From: Microbacterium sp. LWO13-1.2 | Lineage (GTDB): Bacteria > Actinomycetota > Actinomycetes > Actinomycetales > Microbacteriaceae | Direction: 5' to 3' | Assembly (NCBI RefSeq): GCF_038397725.1 | Contig: NZ_CP151634.1 | Coordinates: 1,426,001 to 1,490,000 of the forward strand | DNA: 64,000 bases | Part shown: piece by piece, positions 25,694 to 35,288 of the stretch | Numbering within the stretch: the stretch's first letter is position 1 | How the letters are laid out: each line of letters opens with the position of its first letter | Notes under the pieces: model-generated | The model's database searches: none | Told to the model about the DNA's origin: nothing | The model's input: the letters and a program-made list of their open reading frames with translations, nothing else | Program-made: the position numbers and the translations under genes

Positions 25694-27736
25694 ATGTCGA
25701 CGGAGACATCCGCCACCGGTTCGTTCGGTGCCGTGACGGCCGAACGAGGAATCTGTTTCGGAGGCGACTACAACCCCGAGCAGTGGGACTCCTCGGTCTG
25801 GCGTGAAGATGTCGAACTGATGCAACGGGCCGGCGTGAATCTCGTGACCGTCGGGGTGTTCAGCTGGGCCCGCATCGAGCCGTCTCCTGGCGTCCGCGAC
25901 TTCGCCTGGCTCGATGAGGTGCTCGATCTGTTGCACGCCGCCGGCATCGCCGTCGACCTGGCCACACCTACGGCATCGCCGCCGCCGTGGCTCGGCATCC
26001 GCTACCCGGAGACGCTTCCTGTCGATCAGGACGGCGTTCGGCTGGTGCCGGGTTCACGCAACCAGTTCTCTCCTGCGTCACGCGTCTACCGCGAGCACGC
26101 GCTGGCGATCTCGCGTGACCTCGCAGCGCGCTACGCCACCCACCCTGCGGTGCGCATGTGGCACGTCGGCAACGAGTTCGGTCAGGTGGACTTCGGCGAC
26201 GAGGCGGCACGCGAGTTCCGGCGCTGGCTGCACACGAGGTACGGCGGCGTCGACGGAGTCAACACAGCCTGGGGGACGGCGTTCTGGTCGCAGCACTACG
26301 CCGACTTCGATGAGATCCTGCCGCCGCGCCGGGCGCCCTACCTGATCAACCCGACGCAGTCGCTGGACTTCCGCCGCTTCACCTCCGACCTGTTGCGTGA
26401 GTGCTACCGCGAGATCCGCGACGCGATCCGCGAGGCCGGAGCGACGCAGCCCGTGACCACCAACTTCATGGGGTTCTTCGCACTCGTCGACTACCGGTCC
26501 TGGGCAGATGACGTCGATGTCATCGCTGACGACCAGTACCCCGATCCCGCCGACCCGCAGTCGGCCGTCGACATCGCACTCACACAGGATCTGATGCGCT
26601 CGCTCGGCGGCGGGCGACCATGGATCCTGATGGAGCAGGCCACGACGGCGATCTCGTGGCGCTCCCACAATCTGCCGAAGAGCCCGCAGAAGGCGCGCCT
26701 CGATTCGCTGCAGGCCGTCGCCCGCGGCGCGGACGGCGTCTGCTACTTCCAGTGGCGGGCCTCCAGCGCCGGGGCCGAGCGCTTCCATGCGGCGATGCTC
26801 CCGCACGCCGGTGCCGACACCGACCTGTTCCGCGGCGTGTGCCGGCAGGGTGCGGATCTGCGGCTCCTGCGTCCTGTGGTCGGGTCGACGGTCGAGGCCG
26901 AGGTGGCGATCGTGTTCGACTGGTCGTCGTGGTGGGCCGCGGAAGAGCCGGCCCGCCCCACGGAACGGCTCGTCGCGATGGAGCAGCTCGGCCGCTGGTA
27001 CCGCCAACTCTGGCGGAGGGGTATCGCCGTCGACGTGGTGGCGCCCGACGCGGATCTGGACCGCTACCGGCTCGTACTCGCACCGCAGCTGTACATCACC
27101 GAACCGGATGCCGCTGCGGCTCTGGAGCGCGCGGTGGAGCGTGGTGCGCACCTCGTCGTCGGCCCGTTCAGCGGCGTTGCCGATCGCAATGCCCACGTCC
27201 TCATCGGCCGCTCGCCTGCGCTCCTGCGCGAGGTGATGGGCGTGAGCGGCGAGGAATGGTGCGCACTTCCCGATGACGATGCCGAACTCGTCGGCGACTG
27301 GTGGCAGCAGACGGACGGTGCTGCCGAAGCGTCGATTCTCGGCGAGCGGCTGCGGACGGACGGTGCCGAGGTGCTGCTGTCCTACGCCGACGGTCCTCTC
27401 GCGGGTCTGCCGGCAGTCGCGCGGAACTCCCGCGGAGCCGGCGCCGCCTGGCACCTGGGCGCTGTCGTCTCGGATGCTGTCCTGTCGAAGATCCTCGGCG
27501 AGGCCGCCGCTGCCGCCGGAGTGCGCGGCGTCGTGCCGGAGCTCGATGTCCTGCCGGACCTCCTGGAGGCCGTGCAGCGCGGACCGGTGCTCTTCCTGCT
27601 CAACCACGGGACCGAGGAGCAGCGCATTCCGGTGCGCCCCGGACTCGTGGACCTCCTGACCTCGGAGGCGACGGATCACGTCGTCACTGTGCGCCCCGGC
27701 GAAGTCCGGGCCTTGATCGAAAGGGCGGACTCGTGA
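25694..27736 (+). CDS. GH42 beta-galactosidase, cytoplasmic
   Basis: Protein of 680 aa, the normal GH42 length, without signal peptide. The barrel starts with [10 protein letters not shown]. The acid/base Glu is in HVGNEFGQ, and the nucleophile Glu is in [12 protein letters not shown]. Trimerisation and C-terminal beta domains follow. In this locus it should remove the beta-galactosyl residue of galactosylated xyloglucan oligosaccharides after the fucose has gone. The ATG at 25694 is preceded by a purine-rich AGAGAG; an ATG at 25682 is possible. It heads the GH42-GH31-GH3 operon, each gene coupled to the next. Confidence 0.92.
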   Translation: MSTETSATGSFGAVTAERGICFGGDYNPEQWDSSVWREDVELMQRAGVNLVTVGVFSWARIEPSPGVRDFAWLDEVLDLLHAAGIAVDLATPTASPPPWLGIRYPETLPVDQDGVRLVPGSRNQFSPASRVYREHALAISRDLAARYATHPAVRMWHVGNEFGQVDFGDEAAREFRRWLHTRYGGVDGVNTAWGTAFWSQHYADFDEILPPRRAPYLINPTQSLDFRRFTSDLLRECYREIRDAIREAGATQPVTTNFMGFFALVDYRSWADDVDVIADDQYPDPADPQSAVDIALTQDLMRSLGGGRPWILMEQATTAISWRSHNLPKSPQKARLDSLQAVARGADGVCYFQWRASSAGAERFHAAMLPHAGADTDLFRGVCRQGADLRLLRPVVGSTVEAEVAIVFDWSSWWAAEEPARPTERLVAMEQLGRWYRQLWRRGIAVDVVAPDADLDRYRLVLAPQLYITEPDAAAALERAVERGAHLVVGPFSGVADRNAHVLIGRSPALLREVMGVSGEEWCALPDDDAELVGDWWQQTDGAAEASILGERLRTDGAEVLLSYADGPLAGLPAVARNSRGAGAAWHLGAVVSDAVLSKILGEAAAAAGVRGVVPELDVLPDLLEAVQRGPVLFLLNHGTEEQRIPVRPGLVDLLTSEATDHVVTVRPGEVRALIERADS

Positions 27737-30012
27737 AGTTCACCGACGGCTACTGGCTGACCAGGCCGGGTTTCACTCCGCTCTTCGGGGTCGAAGTCGA
27801 TGACATCCGTGTCGACGAACAGGCGGGCACGCTCACCGTGTACGCCGCCACCGCCGGCATCCGCCACCGCGGCGACACCCTCAATCGTCCGATGCTGACC
27901 ATCACGTTCTCGGCACCGTCGCCCGGCGTCGTGCGCACCAGGGTGCAGCGCCATGCGGGTGGTGTGCACCCTCGCCCCGACTTCGCGATCGCCGCCCAGC
28001 CGGGGTTCCTCCCGGTCGTGAGCCTCGACGACGAGTACGGCGTGCTCGACGCCGACGGACTCCGCGTTCGGGTGCGTCGCACCGGTCAGTGGCAGATCGA
28101 CTTCGAGCAGGGCGACACCGTGATCACCCGCGCCCTGCCCCGGTCGAGCGGTCACATCTCGGGGCCGGACGGCGCCTGGGTGCATCAGCAGCTGACGCTC
28201 GAGCCGGGGGAGCGCATCTATGGTCTCGGCGAGCGGTTCGGCGCGCTCATCAAGAACGGTCAGACCGTCGACACCTGGAACGCCGATGGTGGCACCTCCA
28301 GCGAGCAGTCGTACAAGTCGATCCCGTTCTACCTGTCGAGCCGGGGCTACGGCGTCCTCGTCGACAGCCCCGACAACGTCTCCTTCGAGGTCGGTTCCGA
28401 GGTCAACACCCGCGTGCAGTTCTCCGTGCCGGGCGAGACGATCGACTACTTCGTGATCGCCGGGCCGACCCCGAAAAACGTGCTGCGCCGCTACACCGGA
28501 CTCACCGGACGCCCGGCCAGGGTGCCGGCCTGGTCGTTCGGGTTGTGGCTGACCACGTCGTTCACCGCCGACTACGACGAGGCGAGCGTCAACGCGTTCA
28601 TCGACGGCATGGCCGAGCGCGATCTGCCGCTGAGCGTGTTCCATTTCGACTGCTTCTGGATGCGCGAGTACCAGTGGACGGACTTCGAGTGGGACCCGCG
28701 GACGTTCCCTGACCCCGAGGGGCAGCTCGCGCGCCTGCACGACCGCGGGCTCAAGGTCTCGGCGTGGATCAATCCGTACATCGCGCAGCGCTCGCGGTTG
28801 TTCGAGGAGGCGCGCGAGCGCGGCTTCCTGCTGACCCGGACCGACGGCAGCGTCTGGCAGTGGGACCTGTGGCAGGCGGGAATGGGCATCATCGACTTCA
28901 CGAACCCGGAGGCCACCGATTGGTACGTCGAGCACCTCGAGCGACTGATGTCGCAGGGCGTCGACACGTTCAAGACCGACTTCGGTGAGCGGATCCCGTC
29001 CGAGGGCGTCGTGTGGCATGACGGCTCCGACCCCGCCCGCATGCACAACTACTATCCGTACCTCTACAACGAGGCCGTATTCCGCGCGCTCGAGCGGCGC
29101 TACGGCGAGGGGCAGGCCATCGTGTTCGCGCGCTCGGCGACGGTGGGCACGCAGCAGTTCCCCGTGCACTGGGGCGGAGACAGCGACTCGACGTTCCTGT
29201 CGATGGCGGAGTCGCTGCGGGGCGGGCTGTCGCTGGCGATGAGCGGCTTCGGCTACTGGAGCCATGACATCGGCGGCTTCGAGGGCACGCCGGACGCCGG
29301 CGTCTTCAAGCGCTGGCTCGCGTTCGGCCTGCTCTCCTCGCATTCGCGGCTGCACGGCTCCTCGTCGCTGCGGGTGCCGTGGGCGTTCGACGACGAGGCG
29401 GTGGAGATCACCCGGCAGTTCACGCGGTTGAAGATGCGGCTGATGCCGTACCTGATCGGCGCCGCCGAAGAGGCGCACCAGACCGGTACCCCGATGATGC
29501 GTCCGATGGTGCTCGAGTTCCCCGAGGACCGGAGCGGCTACGACGCCGATGCGCAGTACATGCTCGGCGATTCGTTGCTCGTCGCGCCGGTCTTCAGCGA
29601 GCAGGGCGACGTCGAGTACTACCTCCCCGAGGGCGACTGGACGTCGTTGCTCGACGGCGGGCTGCAGGACGGGCGTCGCTGGCTGCGCGAACGCCACGGC
29701 TTCGACTCGCTGCCCGTGCGCGTGCGCCCCGGCACCGTGCTGCCGTGGGGCGCACGCGATGATCGCCCGGACTACGACTGGGCAGACGGTGTCACTCTGC
29801 GGTGCTTCGCCCTGCCGGACGGCTTCGACCGCACGGTCACCGTACTCGGTGCCGATGGTGCCTCGACCGCGTTCCGTGTGCGGCGCGAGGGCGACCGGAT
29901 CACCGCCGGCTCCACCGATGCCCGCGCGCCGTGGTCGCTGCAGGCCGGCGACGTCTCGGCCGATGCGGCGGGCGCCGGAGACATCACCATCACGATCGAG
30001 GAGACCCGATGA
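27733..30012 (+). CDS. GH31 alpha-xylosidase, cytoplasmic
   Basis: Protein of 759 aa closely matching YicI-type alpha-xylosidases. The nucleophile Asp lies in TFKTDFGERIP, the KTDFGE signature of alpha-xylosidases rather than alpha-glucosidases, and the acid/base Asp in WGGDSDSTF. It removes the alpha-1,6-xylosyl unit from the non-reducing end of xyloglucan oligosaccharides. The GTG at 27733 overlaps the GH42 stop and has AAGGGCGG upstream. The reading frame extends far to the left inside GH42 but is not coding there. Confidence 0.93.
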   Translation: MKFTDGYWLTRPGFTPLFGVEVDDIRVDEQAGTLTVYAATAGIRHRGDTLNRPMLTITFSAPSPGVVRTRVQRHAGGVHPRPDFAIAAQPGFLPVVSLDDEYGVLDADGLRVRVRRTGQWQIDFEQGDTVITRALPRSSGHISGPDGAWVHQQLTLEPGERIYGLGERFGALIKNGQTVDTWNADGGTSSEQSYKSIPFYLSSRGYGVLVDSPDNVSFEVGSEVNTRVQFSVPGETIDYFVIAGPTPKNVLRRYTGLTGRPARVPAWSFGLWLTTSFTADYDEASVNAFIDGMAERDLPLSVFHFDCFWMREYQWTDFEWDPRTFPDPEGQLARLHDRGLKVSAWINPYIAQRSRLFEEARERGFLLTRTDGSVWQWDLWQAGMGIIDFTNPEATDWYVEHLERLMSQGVDTFKTDFGERIPSEGVVWHDGSDPARMHNYYPYLYNEAVFRALERRYGEGQAIVFARSATVGTQQFPVHWGGDSDSTFLSMAESLRGGLSLAMSGFGYWSHDIGGFEGTPDAGVFKRWLAFGLLSSHSRLHGSSSLRVPWAFDDEAVEITRQFTRLKMRLMPYLIGAAEEAHQTGTPMMRPMVLEFPEDRSGYDADAQYMLGDSLLVAPVFSEQGDVEYYLPEGDWTSLLDGGLQDGRRWLRERHGFDSLPVRVRPGTVLPWGARDDRPDYDWADGVTLRCFALPDGFDRTVTVLGADGASTAFRVRREGDRITAGSTDARAPWSLQAGDVSADAAGAGDITITIEETR

Positions 30013-32531
30013 CCGCCGAGCCGTTCCGCGACACGTCGTTGACGGTCGCCCAGCGTGCACAGGACCTGCTGAGCCGGCTCACCGCCGACGAGCGCATCGC
30101 CATGCTGCACCAGGCGGCCCCGGCGGTCGAACGGCTGCAGGTGTCGGCATTCCACACGGGCTGCGAGGCGCTTCATGGGGCGGCGTGGCTCGGGACGGCG
30201 ACCGTCTTCCCGCAGCCGGTCGGCATGGCGGCGACGTGGGATGTCGACCTCATCGAGCGCATCGGCGAGGTGGCCGCGACCGAGGTGCGCGCCAAGCGCG
30301 CGGAGAACCCGCTGGTCAGCCTGAACGTGTGGGCGCCGGTCGTCAACACGCTGCGCCATCCTGCCTGGGGACGCAACGAGGAGGGGTACTCCGAGGACCC
30401 GCACGTGACCGGTCATTTCGGGGCCGCATATTCGCAGGGGCTGCGCGGAAGGCACGAACGCGTCTGGCGCACGGTTCCCGCGCTCAAGCACTTCCTCGGG
30501 TACAGCAACGAGACGGACCGCTCGGCGACCTCATCGGAGATGTCGCTGCGCACCCTGCACGAGGAGGAGCTGCCGGCCTTCCGCGACGCGATCGAGCGCG
30601 GTGTCGCCGGAGGCATGATGCTCGCCTACAACCAGGTCAACGGCACGCCCGCCCACACTCAACCCGAACTCGTCGACGAGGCGCGCTCATGGGCGCCCGG
30701 TTCGCTCGCCGTGGTGTCGGATGCCGGCGCGCCCACCTTCGTGGTGAAGGTGCAGCGCGCGCAGCCGGACCACGAGCACGCCGCCGCGGCCCTGGTGCGC
30801 AGCGGCATGGACTCGTTCACCGATGACGGCGCCGACGCCGAGCCGACGATCGCGCACGTCCGCCGTGCGCTCGAGGCAGGACTGCTGAGCCAGGACGACG
30901 TCGACCGCGCGGTCGCCCGCGTGCTCGAGATGCGGGTGCGAAGCGGTGAGTTCGACGGTGCGGACGACCCCTATGCCGGCATCACTGCCGACGACATCGA
31001 CGCGCCGGCATCCCGTGCCCTCGCCAGAGAGGTCGTCGCCCGCTCGGTCGTGGTGCTGCGGAACGACGCTGCGCTGCTGCCGCTCGCGGCTCCCGCATCC
31101 GTGGCTGTCGTCGGACCGCTCGCCGATCTGGTGCTCACGGACTGGTACGCCGGGACGCCGCCCTATGCCGTGGGCATCGCACAGGGAATCGGTGCCCGTT
31201 ACCCCTCGGCCGCCGTGCGCGTCGAGACCGGCGCCGACACGATCGCCCTGCGCGACCTCGCGTCCGGGCGCTACGTCGCCGCCGATCACGACGGCGCGGC
31301 AGTGGACGCGTCGGCGGATGCTGCCGGCGAGGCCGCGATGTGGGACCTCACCGACTGGGGCGACGGCATCCTGACCCTGCGCTCGCATGCGAGCGGGCGG
31401 CTGCTCACCGGCGGCGCGTGGCCGATGCGGGCCGACGCCGATCGCGTCGGGGGCTGGGTCGTGCAGGAGACCTTCCGGAAGCACGTGCACGCGGACGGGT
31501 CGTGGTCGCTGCTGCACCTCGGCTCAGGGCGCTGGGTCAAGGTGTCGCGCGAGGTCGGGCTTCTGGTGGCGGAGGGCATCACCGTCGGCGACGCGTCGCG
31601 CTTCGCCGCGCGAGTGATTCGCTCAGGGCAGGCCGCGGTCGTAGAGGCCGCCGCCGAGGCGGACGTCGTGATCGTCGCGGTCGGCAACGACCCGCACCTC
31701 TCGGGGCGCGAGACCGAGGATCGCCCGCATCTGATGCTGCCGGAGTCGGCGGTCGCCGTCTGGCGCGCCGCGCGCGAGCAGAACGCCGACGCGGTGCTCG
31801 CGATCGTGTCGAGCTACCCGTACGTGCTCGGGGAGGGCATGGCGGATGCCGGCACCATCGTCTGGTCGAGTCATGGCGGACAGGAGCTGGGCAACGGCGT
31901 CGCCGACGTGCTCAGCGGTGATGTGCCGCCGAGCGGTCGGCTCGCGCAGTCGTGGCCGACGGATGCCGCTCAGGCGGGTGACCTGTTCGACTACGACACG
32001 CTGCGGCAGGGGGCGACCTATCGGCACCAGCCGTCGCCGTACGCCTTCGCGTTCGGGCACGGGCTGACGCTGAGCGAGGTCGCCTACCTCGGAGTGACGC
32101 TCGACGACCCCGCGGTCGAGGCGCCGGCTCCGTCGCATCGGCATGCACCGCTGGTCGCGACAGACCCGTCGGACGCATCGGTTCGGACCACCGTTCGCGT
32201 CGCGAACCGCGGCGCGCGCGTGGCGGAGGAGCTCGTGCAGCTGTACGCGCTCGCTCCCTCGGATCTGCCGATTCCGACGCCGCGCCGCGTGCTGGTCGGC
32301 TACCGTCGCGTCAGGCTCGAGCCGGGGGAGGAGCGCGACGTCGAGATCGGGTTCGACCCGGCGCGGCTCGCGGTCTGGGACGACGGCATCCGCGTGGAGG
32401 GCGCGGTCGACGACTGGCTGCACCAGGGAGCGTTGCGCGTGCAGGCGGGCGCGTATCGGGTCGCGGCGGGGCCGTCGGCTGACGACCTCTCGGTGGGGGC
32501 GGTGCTCCAGGTGACCGAGGGTGGTGTCTGA
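30009..32531 (+). CDS. GH3 beta-glucosidase with a beta-trefoil-like insertion, cytoplasmic
   Basis: Protein of 840 aa without signal peptide. The first GH3 domain shows PALKHFLGYS and the nucleophile Asp in VVSDAGA. The alpha/beta sandwich carries the acid/base region SGRETEDRPHL, and a fibronectin III-like domain ends the protein. Residues about 410-540 are an insertion with repeated patterns of the type L-(x)-SGRYVAA and HLGSGRWVKV, resembling a fascin/ricin beta-trefoil, at the point where many GH3 enzymes carry a PA14 domain. It would remove glucose exposed by the alpha-xylosidase. Its ATG overlaps the GH31 stop as ATGA. Beta-xylosidase activity is an alternative. Confidence 0.9.
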   Translation: MTAEPFRDTSLTVAQRAQDLLSRLTADERIAMLHQAAPAVERLQVSAFHTGCEALHGAAWLGTATVFPQPVGMAATWDVDLIERIGEVAATEVRAKRAENPLVSLNVWAPVVNTLRHPAWGRNEEGYSEDPHVTGHFGAAYSQGLRGRHERVWRTVPALKHFLGYSNETDRSATSSEMSLRTLHEEELPAFRDAIERGVAGGMMLAYNQVNGTPAHTQPELVDEARSWAPGSLAVVSDAGAPTFVVKVQRAQPDHEHAAAALVRSGMDSFTDDGADAEPTIAHVRRALEAGLLSQDDVDRAVARVLEMRVRSGEFDGADDPYAGITADDIDAPASRALAREVVARSVVVLRNDAALLPLAAPASVAVVGPLADLVLTDWYAGTPPYAVGIAQGIGARYPSAAVRVETGADTIALRDLASGRYVAADHDGAAVDASADAAGEAAMWDLTDWGDGILTLRSHASGRLLTGGAWPMRADADRVGGWVVQETFRKHVHADGSWSLLHLGSGRWVKVSREVGLLVAEGITVGDASRFAARVIRSGQAAVVEAAAEADVVIVAVGNDPHLSGRETEDRPHLMLPESAVAVWRAAREQNADAVLAIVSSYPYVLGEGMADAGTIVWSSHGGQELGNGVADVLSGDVPPSGRLAQSWPTDAAQAGDLFDYDTLRQGATYRHQPSPYAFAFGHGLTLSEVAYLGVTLDDPAVEAPAPSHRHAPLVATDPSDASVRTTVRVANRGARVAEELVQLYALAPSDLPIPTPRRVLVGYRRVRLEPGEERDVEIGFDPARLAVWDDGIRVEGAVDDWLHQGALRVQAGAYRVAAGPSADDLSVGAVLQVTEGGV

Positions 32532-32550
32532 GGGCGCACGGGTGCGGCTG

Positions 32551-32595
32551 TAGGGTGATCTCGTCGTAATGACACGATTCTGCAACGTTGTAGAA
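32551..32595 (+). promoter_or_regulatory. promoter and autoregulatory operator of the arabinan-locus LacI gene
   Basis: A TAGGGT box (32551-32556) is a possible -10. The near-perfect palindrome TTCTGCAACGTTGTAGAA (32578-32595) follows, upstream of the ribosome-binding site. It matches the operators at 33798-33824. Confidence 0.6.
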
Positions 32596-32618
32596 TGATG
32601 TCGGAACAGGGGGATCGG

Positions 32619-33629
32619 ATGGCGGTGACGTTGCACGACGTGGCGGGGCTCGCCGGCGTCTCGATCAAGACGGTCTCGAATGTCATCAACGACTACCCGC
32701 ATATCCGCCCGGCGACCAGGGAGAAGGTCGAAGCGGCGATCGCCGAACTCGGCTACACGCCCAACCTCACCGCGCGGAACCTCCGTTCCGGCCGCACCGG
32801 CGCGATCGCTCTCGCACTGCCCGATCTGAGCCTCGCCTACTTCGCTGAGCTCGCCGCCCAGGTCATCCACGAGGCCGAAGCCGCCGGCGTCGTCGTGCTC
32901 GTCGAGCAGACCGGCGCCGATCGCACCAGGGAACTCGAACTGCTGCGCAGCTCGCGTCTCAAGCTCACCGACGGACTGATCTTCAGTCCGCTGGGCATGG
33001 GGCAGGAGGATGCCGCCGCGCTCGACGTGGGCTTCCCGCTGGTGCTGCTCGGCGAGCGCATCTTCGACGGCCCTACGGACCACGTCACGATGCGCAACGT
33101 CGAAGCGGCCCGCGCGGCCACCGAGTACCTCATCGCCCATGGGCGCCGGCGGATCGCCGTGGTCGGTGCTCACGAGGGCGAAGTCATCGGCTCGGCGGCT
33201 CTGCGCCTTCGGGGTTACCGGGAAGCGCTCGAAGCGGCCGGCATCCCCTACGACGACGACATCGTCGGGTACACGACGCTCTGGCATCGTGCGAACGGCG
33301 CCCATTCGATGCGCGAGATCCTCGCCAGGGGCGGCGAGTTCGATGCCGTCTTCGGGCTGAACGACACGCTCGCGCTCGGCGCGATGCGCGTGCTGCAGGA
33401 AGCGGGGCGCAAGGTCCCGGAAGACGTCGCAGTGGTCGGCTTCGACGGTCTGGATGAGGCCGAGTACTCCATTCCGAGCCTCACCACCGTCGATCCCGGC
33501 CGCGAGTGGATCGCCAAGACCGCCGTGGCGACGCTGCTGGCGCGCATCGCCGGAGATGCGGATGCGCCGCCGCGCACGCTCCTGGCCGACTTCCGCATCC
33601 TCGACCGAGAGTCCGCTCCCGCCACCTGA
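32619..33629 (+). CDS. LacI family repressor, arabinan/arabinoxylan locus
   Basis: Repressor of 336 aa with helix-turn-helix TLHDVAGLAGVSIKTVSNVIN and a standard effector domain. The ATG at 32619 is chosen for AGGGGG 5 nt upstream; two earlier ATGs overlap the operator. Its recognition helix (KTVSNV) is the same as in the LacI at 46667-47713, and the two proteins are clearly paralogous. Palindromes with core TACAACGTTGTA before this gene and before the following importer operon are its likely sites. The inducer is probably an arabino-oligosaccharide. Confidence 0.9.
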   Translation: MAVTLHDVAGLAGVSIKTVSNVINDYPHIRPATREKVEAAIAELGYTPNLTARNLRSGRTGAIALALPDLSLAYFAELAAQVIHEAEAAGVVVLVEQTGADRTRELELLRSSRLKLTDGLIFSPLGMGQEDAAALDVGFPLVLLGERIFDGPTDHVTMRNVEAARAATEYLIAHGRRRIAVVGAHEGEVIGSAALRLRGYREALEAAGIPYDDDIVGYTTLWHRANGAHSMREILARGGEFDAVFGLNDTLALGAMRVLQEAGRKVPEDVAVVGFDGLDEAEYSIPSLTTVDPGREWIAKTAVATLLARIAGDADAPPRTLLADFRILDRESAPAT

Positions 33630-33689
33630 CCTCGCCCGTCGCCCGACCCGCCACCCTCTGGCCGTCGCGAGTCTTCGGAGAGGCTTTTC

Positions 33690-33715
33690 GCTGGTCCCCA
33701 GGTCTCTGGACCAGC
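33690..33715 (+). terminator. possible terminator hairpin after the LacI gene
   Basis: GCTGGTCC (33690-33697) pairs with GGACCAGC (33708-33715) around a 10-nt loop, 61 bp after the LacI stop. There is no T tract, so the role is uncertain. The rest of the 33630-33765 stretch shows nothing else. Confidence 0.4.
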
Positions 33716-33765
33716 CGATTCCATCTCTGTGAGCGACGAGAGCGGCAGGCGCTGACGAATCGCGA

Positions 33766-33824
33766 TTGACAGGGCGGGGCGTTCGGGTCACAATGTCTCT
33801 ACAACGTTTACTACAACGTTGTAG
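33766..33824 (+). promoter_or_regulatory. promoter and tandem LacI operators of the first arabinan importer operon
   Basis: TTGACA (33766-33771), a 17-bp spacer and CACAAT (33789-33794) form the promoter. Operator A TCTACAACGTTTAC (33798-33811) lies over the transcription start and operator B CTACAACGTTGTAG (33811-33824), a perfect palindrome, directly follows it. Confidence 0.75.
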
Positions 33825-33899
33825 AACGAGAGAGATCGCTCCTGCGGCCCAGCCCGAGCGACGACATCGAAGTCAGCTCCCGAGAGGAAACACAGCACA

Positions 33900-35219
33900 A
33901 TGAAGTCACGGATCCTGGCGGTCACGGCCGTCTCAGCGGTCGCCCTGGCGACAATCACCGGATGCTCGAGCGGCGCTGCGGGCAGCGACGGCGACACCAT
34001 CACGTTCATGTTCCGCGGCAACGACGCGGAGAAGGCGGCGTACACCGCGGCCATCGAGCAGTTCGAGAAGGACCACGACGTCGACGTCAAGATCATCATG
34101 ACGACGGCGGACGAGTACTCCACCAAGCTCAAGGCCGCCATCACCGGCAAGCAGATCCCGGATGTCTTCTACATCGACCCGGGCAGCGTCCAGGCCTACG
34201 TCAAGTCCGGCATCGTCAAGGACATCACCGACAAGGTCGAGGAGTCCGTCGACCTCGACAACATCTGGGAGTACGGCGTCGACAGCTACCGCTTCGACGG
34301 CAAGCTGATGGGACAGGGCGCGATCTACGCGATGCCCAAGGACATCGGCCCGTTCTCCTTCGGCTACAACAAGACCATGTTCGATGCGGCCGGCATCCCG
34401 CTGCCCGACCCGGAGGTCCCGTACACCTGGGCCGAGTTCGTCGACGTCGCCAAGAAGCTGACCCTCGACACGAACTCCGACGGAACGCTCGACCAGTGGG
34501 GCACCGGACTCAACGTGCAGTGGAATCTGCAGCCGTTCGTCTGGTCCAACGGCGGCGACTGGCTGAACGAGGATCGCACCAAGGTCACGGTGGACACTCC
34601 GGAGTTCGCCGAGGCGCTGCAGTTCTTCGCCGACATGTCCAATGTCGAGAAGGTCACGCCGTCCACCTCCGACGCGCAGACGCTGGACACCTACCAGCGC
34701 TGGATGCAGGGACAGATCGGCTTCTTCCCGGTCGGCCCGTGGGACGTGCCCACCTACGAGAAGCTGGACTTCGAGTGGGATCTGATCCCCTACCCGGTCG
34801 GCGCCACCGGCGAGACCGCGACCTGGACGGGCACGCTCGGCATCGCCGTCGCCGAGACGACGAAGAACGCCGACATCGCGACCGAACTCGCGATCTACCT
34901 GTCCACGGATCCGACGGCGCAGCAGTCCCTCGTCGATGCGGGCGTGCAGGTGCCGAACCTGAAGGACATGGCCGACGAGTGGGTCGCCTCCGCGACGCTG
35001 CCGCCGGCGAACAAGCAGGAGTTCCTCGACATCGCGAACGAGTACGGCAGGGCGCTTCCGGCCAACACCACCTACAGCGCCGAGTGGTACGACGAGCTCT
35101 TCAAGAACATCCAGCCCGTCCTCGACGGCGAGCAGTCCGCCGAGGACTACCTCGCCGAGGTGCAGCCGCGCATGCAGCAGCTGCTCGACAAGGCGAACGC
35201 CGACGCAGGCATCGGCTAG
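33900..35219 (+). CDS. sugar ABC transporter substrate-binding lipoprotein
   Basis: Family 1 solute-binding protein of 439 aa. The signal peptide ends in the lipobox ITGC at about residue 22. The mature part has typical features such as [13 protein letters not shown] and PYTWAEF near the hinge. It leads an operon with two permeases, a GH43 arabinanase-like enzyme, a DUF624 protein and GH51, so the ligand is probably an arabino-oligosaccharide. GAGAGGAAA precedes the ATG. A strong RNA hairpin after the stop separates it from the permease genes. Confidence 0.93.
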   Translation: MKSRILAVTAVSAVALATITGCSSGAAGSDGDTITFMFRGNDAEKAAYTAAIEQFEKDHDVDVKIIMTTADEYSTKLKAAITGKQIPDVFYIDPGSVQAYVKSGIVKDITDKVEESVDLDNIWEYGVDSYRFDGKLMGQGAIYAMPKDIGPFSFGYNKTMFDAAGIPLPDPEVPYTWAEFVDVAKKLTLDTNSDGTLDQWGTGLNVQWNLQPFVWSNGGDWLNEDRTKVTVDTPEFAEALQFFADMSNVEKVTPSTSDAQTLDTYQRWMQGQIGFFPVGPWDVPTYEKLDFEWDLIPYPVGATGETATWTGTLGIAVAETTKNADIATELAIYLSTDPTAQQSLVDAGVQVPNLKDMADEWVASATLPPANKQEFLDIANEYGRALPANTTYSAEWYDELFKNIQPVLDGEQSAEDYLAEVQPRMQQLLDKANADAGIG

Positions 35220-35227
35220 CGGATCCC

Positions 35228-35256
35228 CCGGGGCCGGCCCCCACGGCCGGCCCCGG
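35228..35256 (+). terminator. intercistronic hairpin between binding-protein and permease genes
   Basis: A perfect 12-bp GC stem (35228-35239 with 35245-35256) with a 5-nt loop. At this place it could act as a partial terminator or 3' stabiliser, so that more binding protein than permease is made. Confidence 0.65.
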
Positions 35257-35288
35257 CACCATCCGTACGTCTCACAGAAGAGGTGACC

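Noticed and set aside
25628..25936. N-terminal extension of the GH95 frame to 25936
   Set aside because: It would overlap the divergent GH42 gene and its promoter; the family N-terminus begins at the chosen start.
27676..30060. 794-aa minus-strand open frame opposite the GH31 gene
   Set aside because: High-GC antisense frame; the + strand product has complete GH31 catalytic motifs, and the antisense protein is Arg/Asp/Gly-rich with no recognisable domain.
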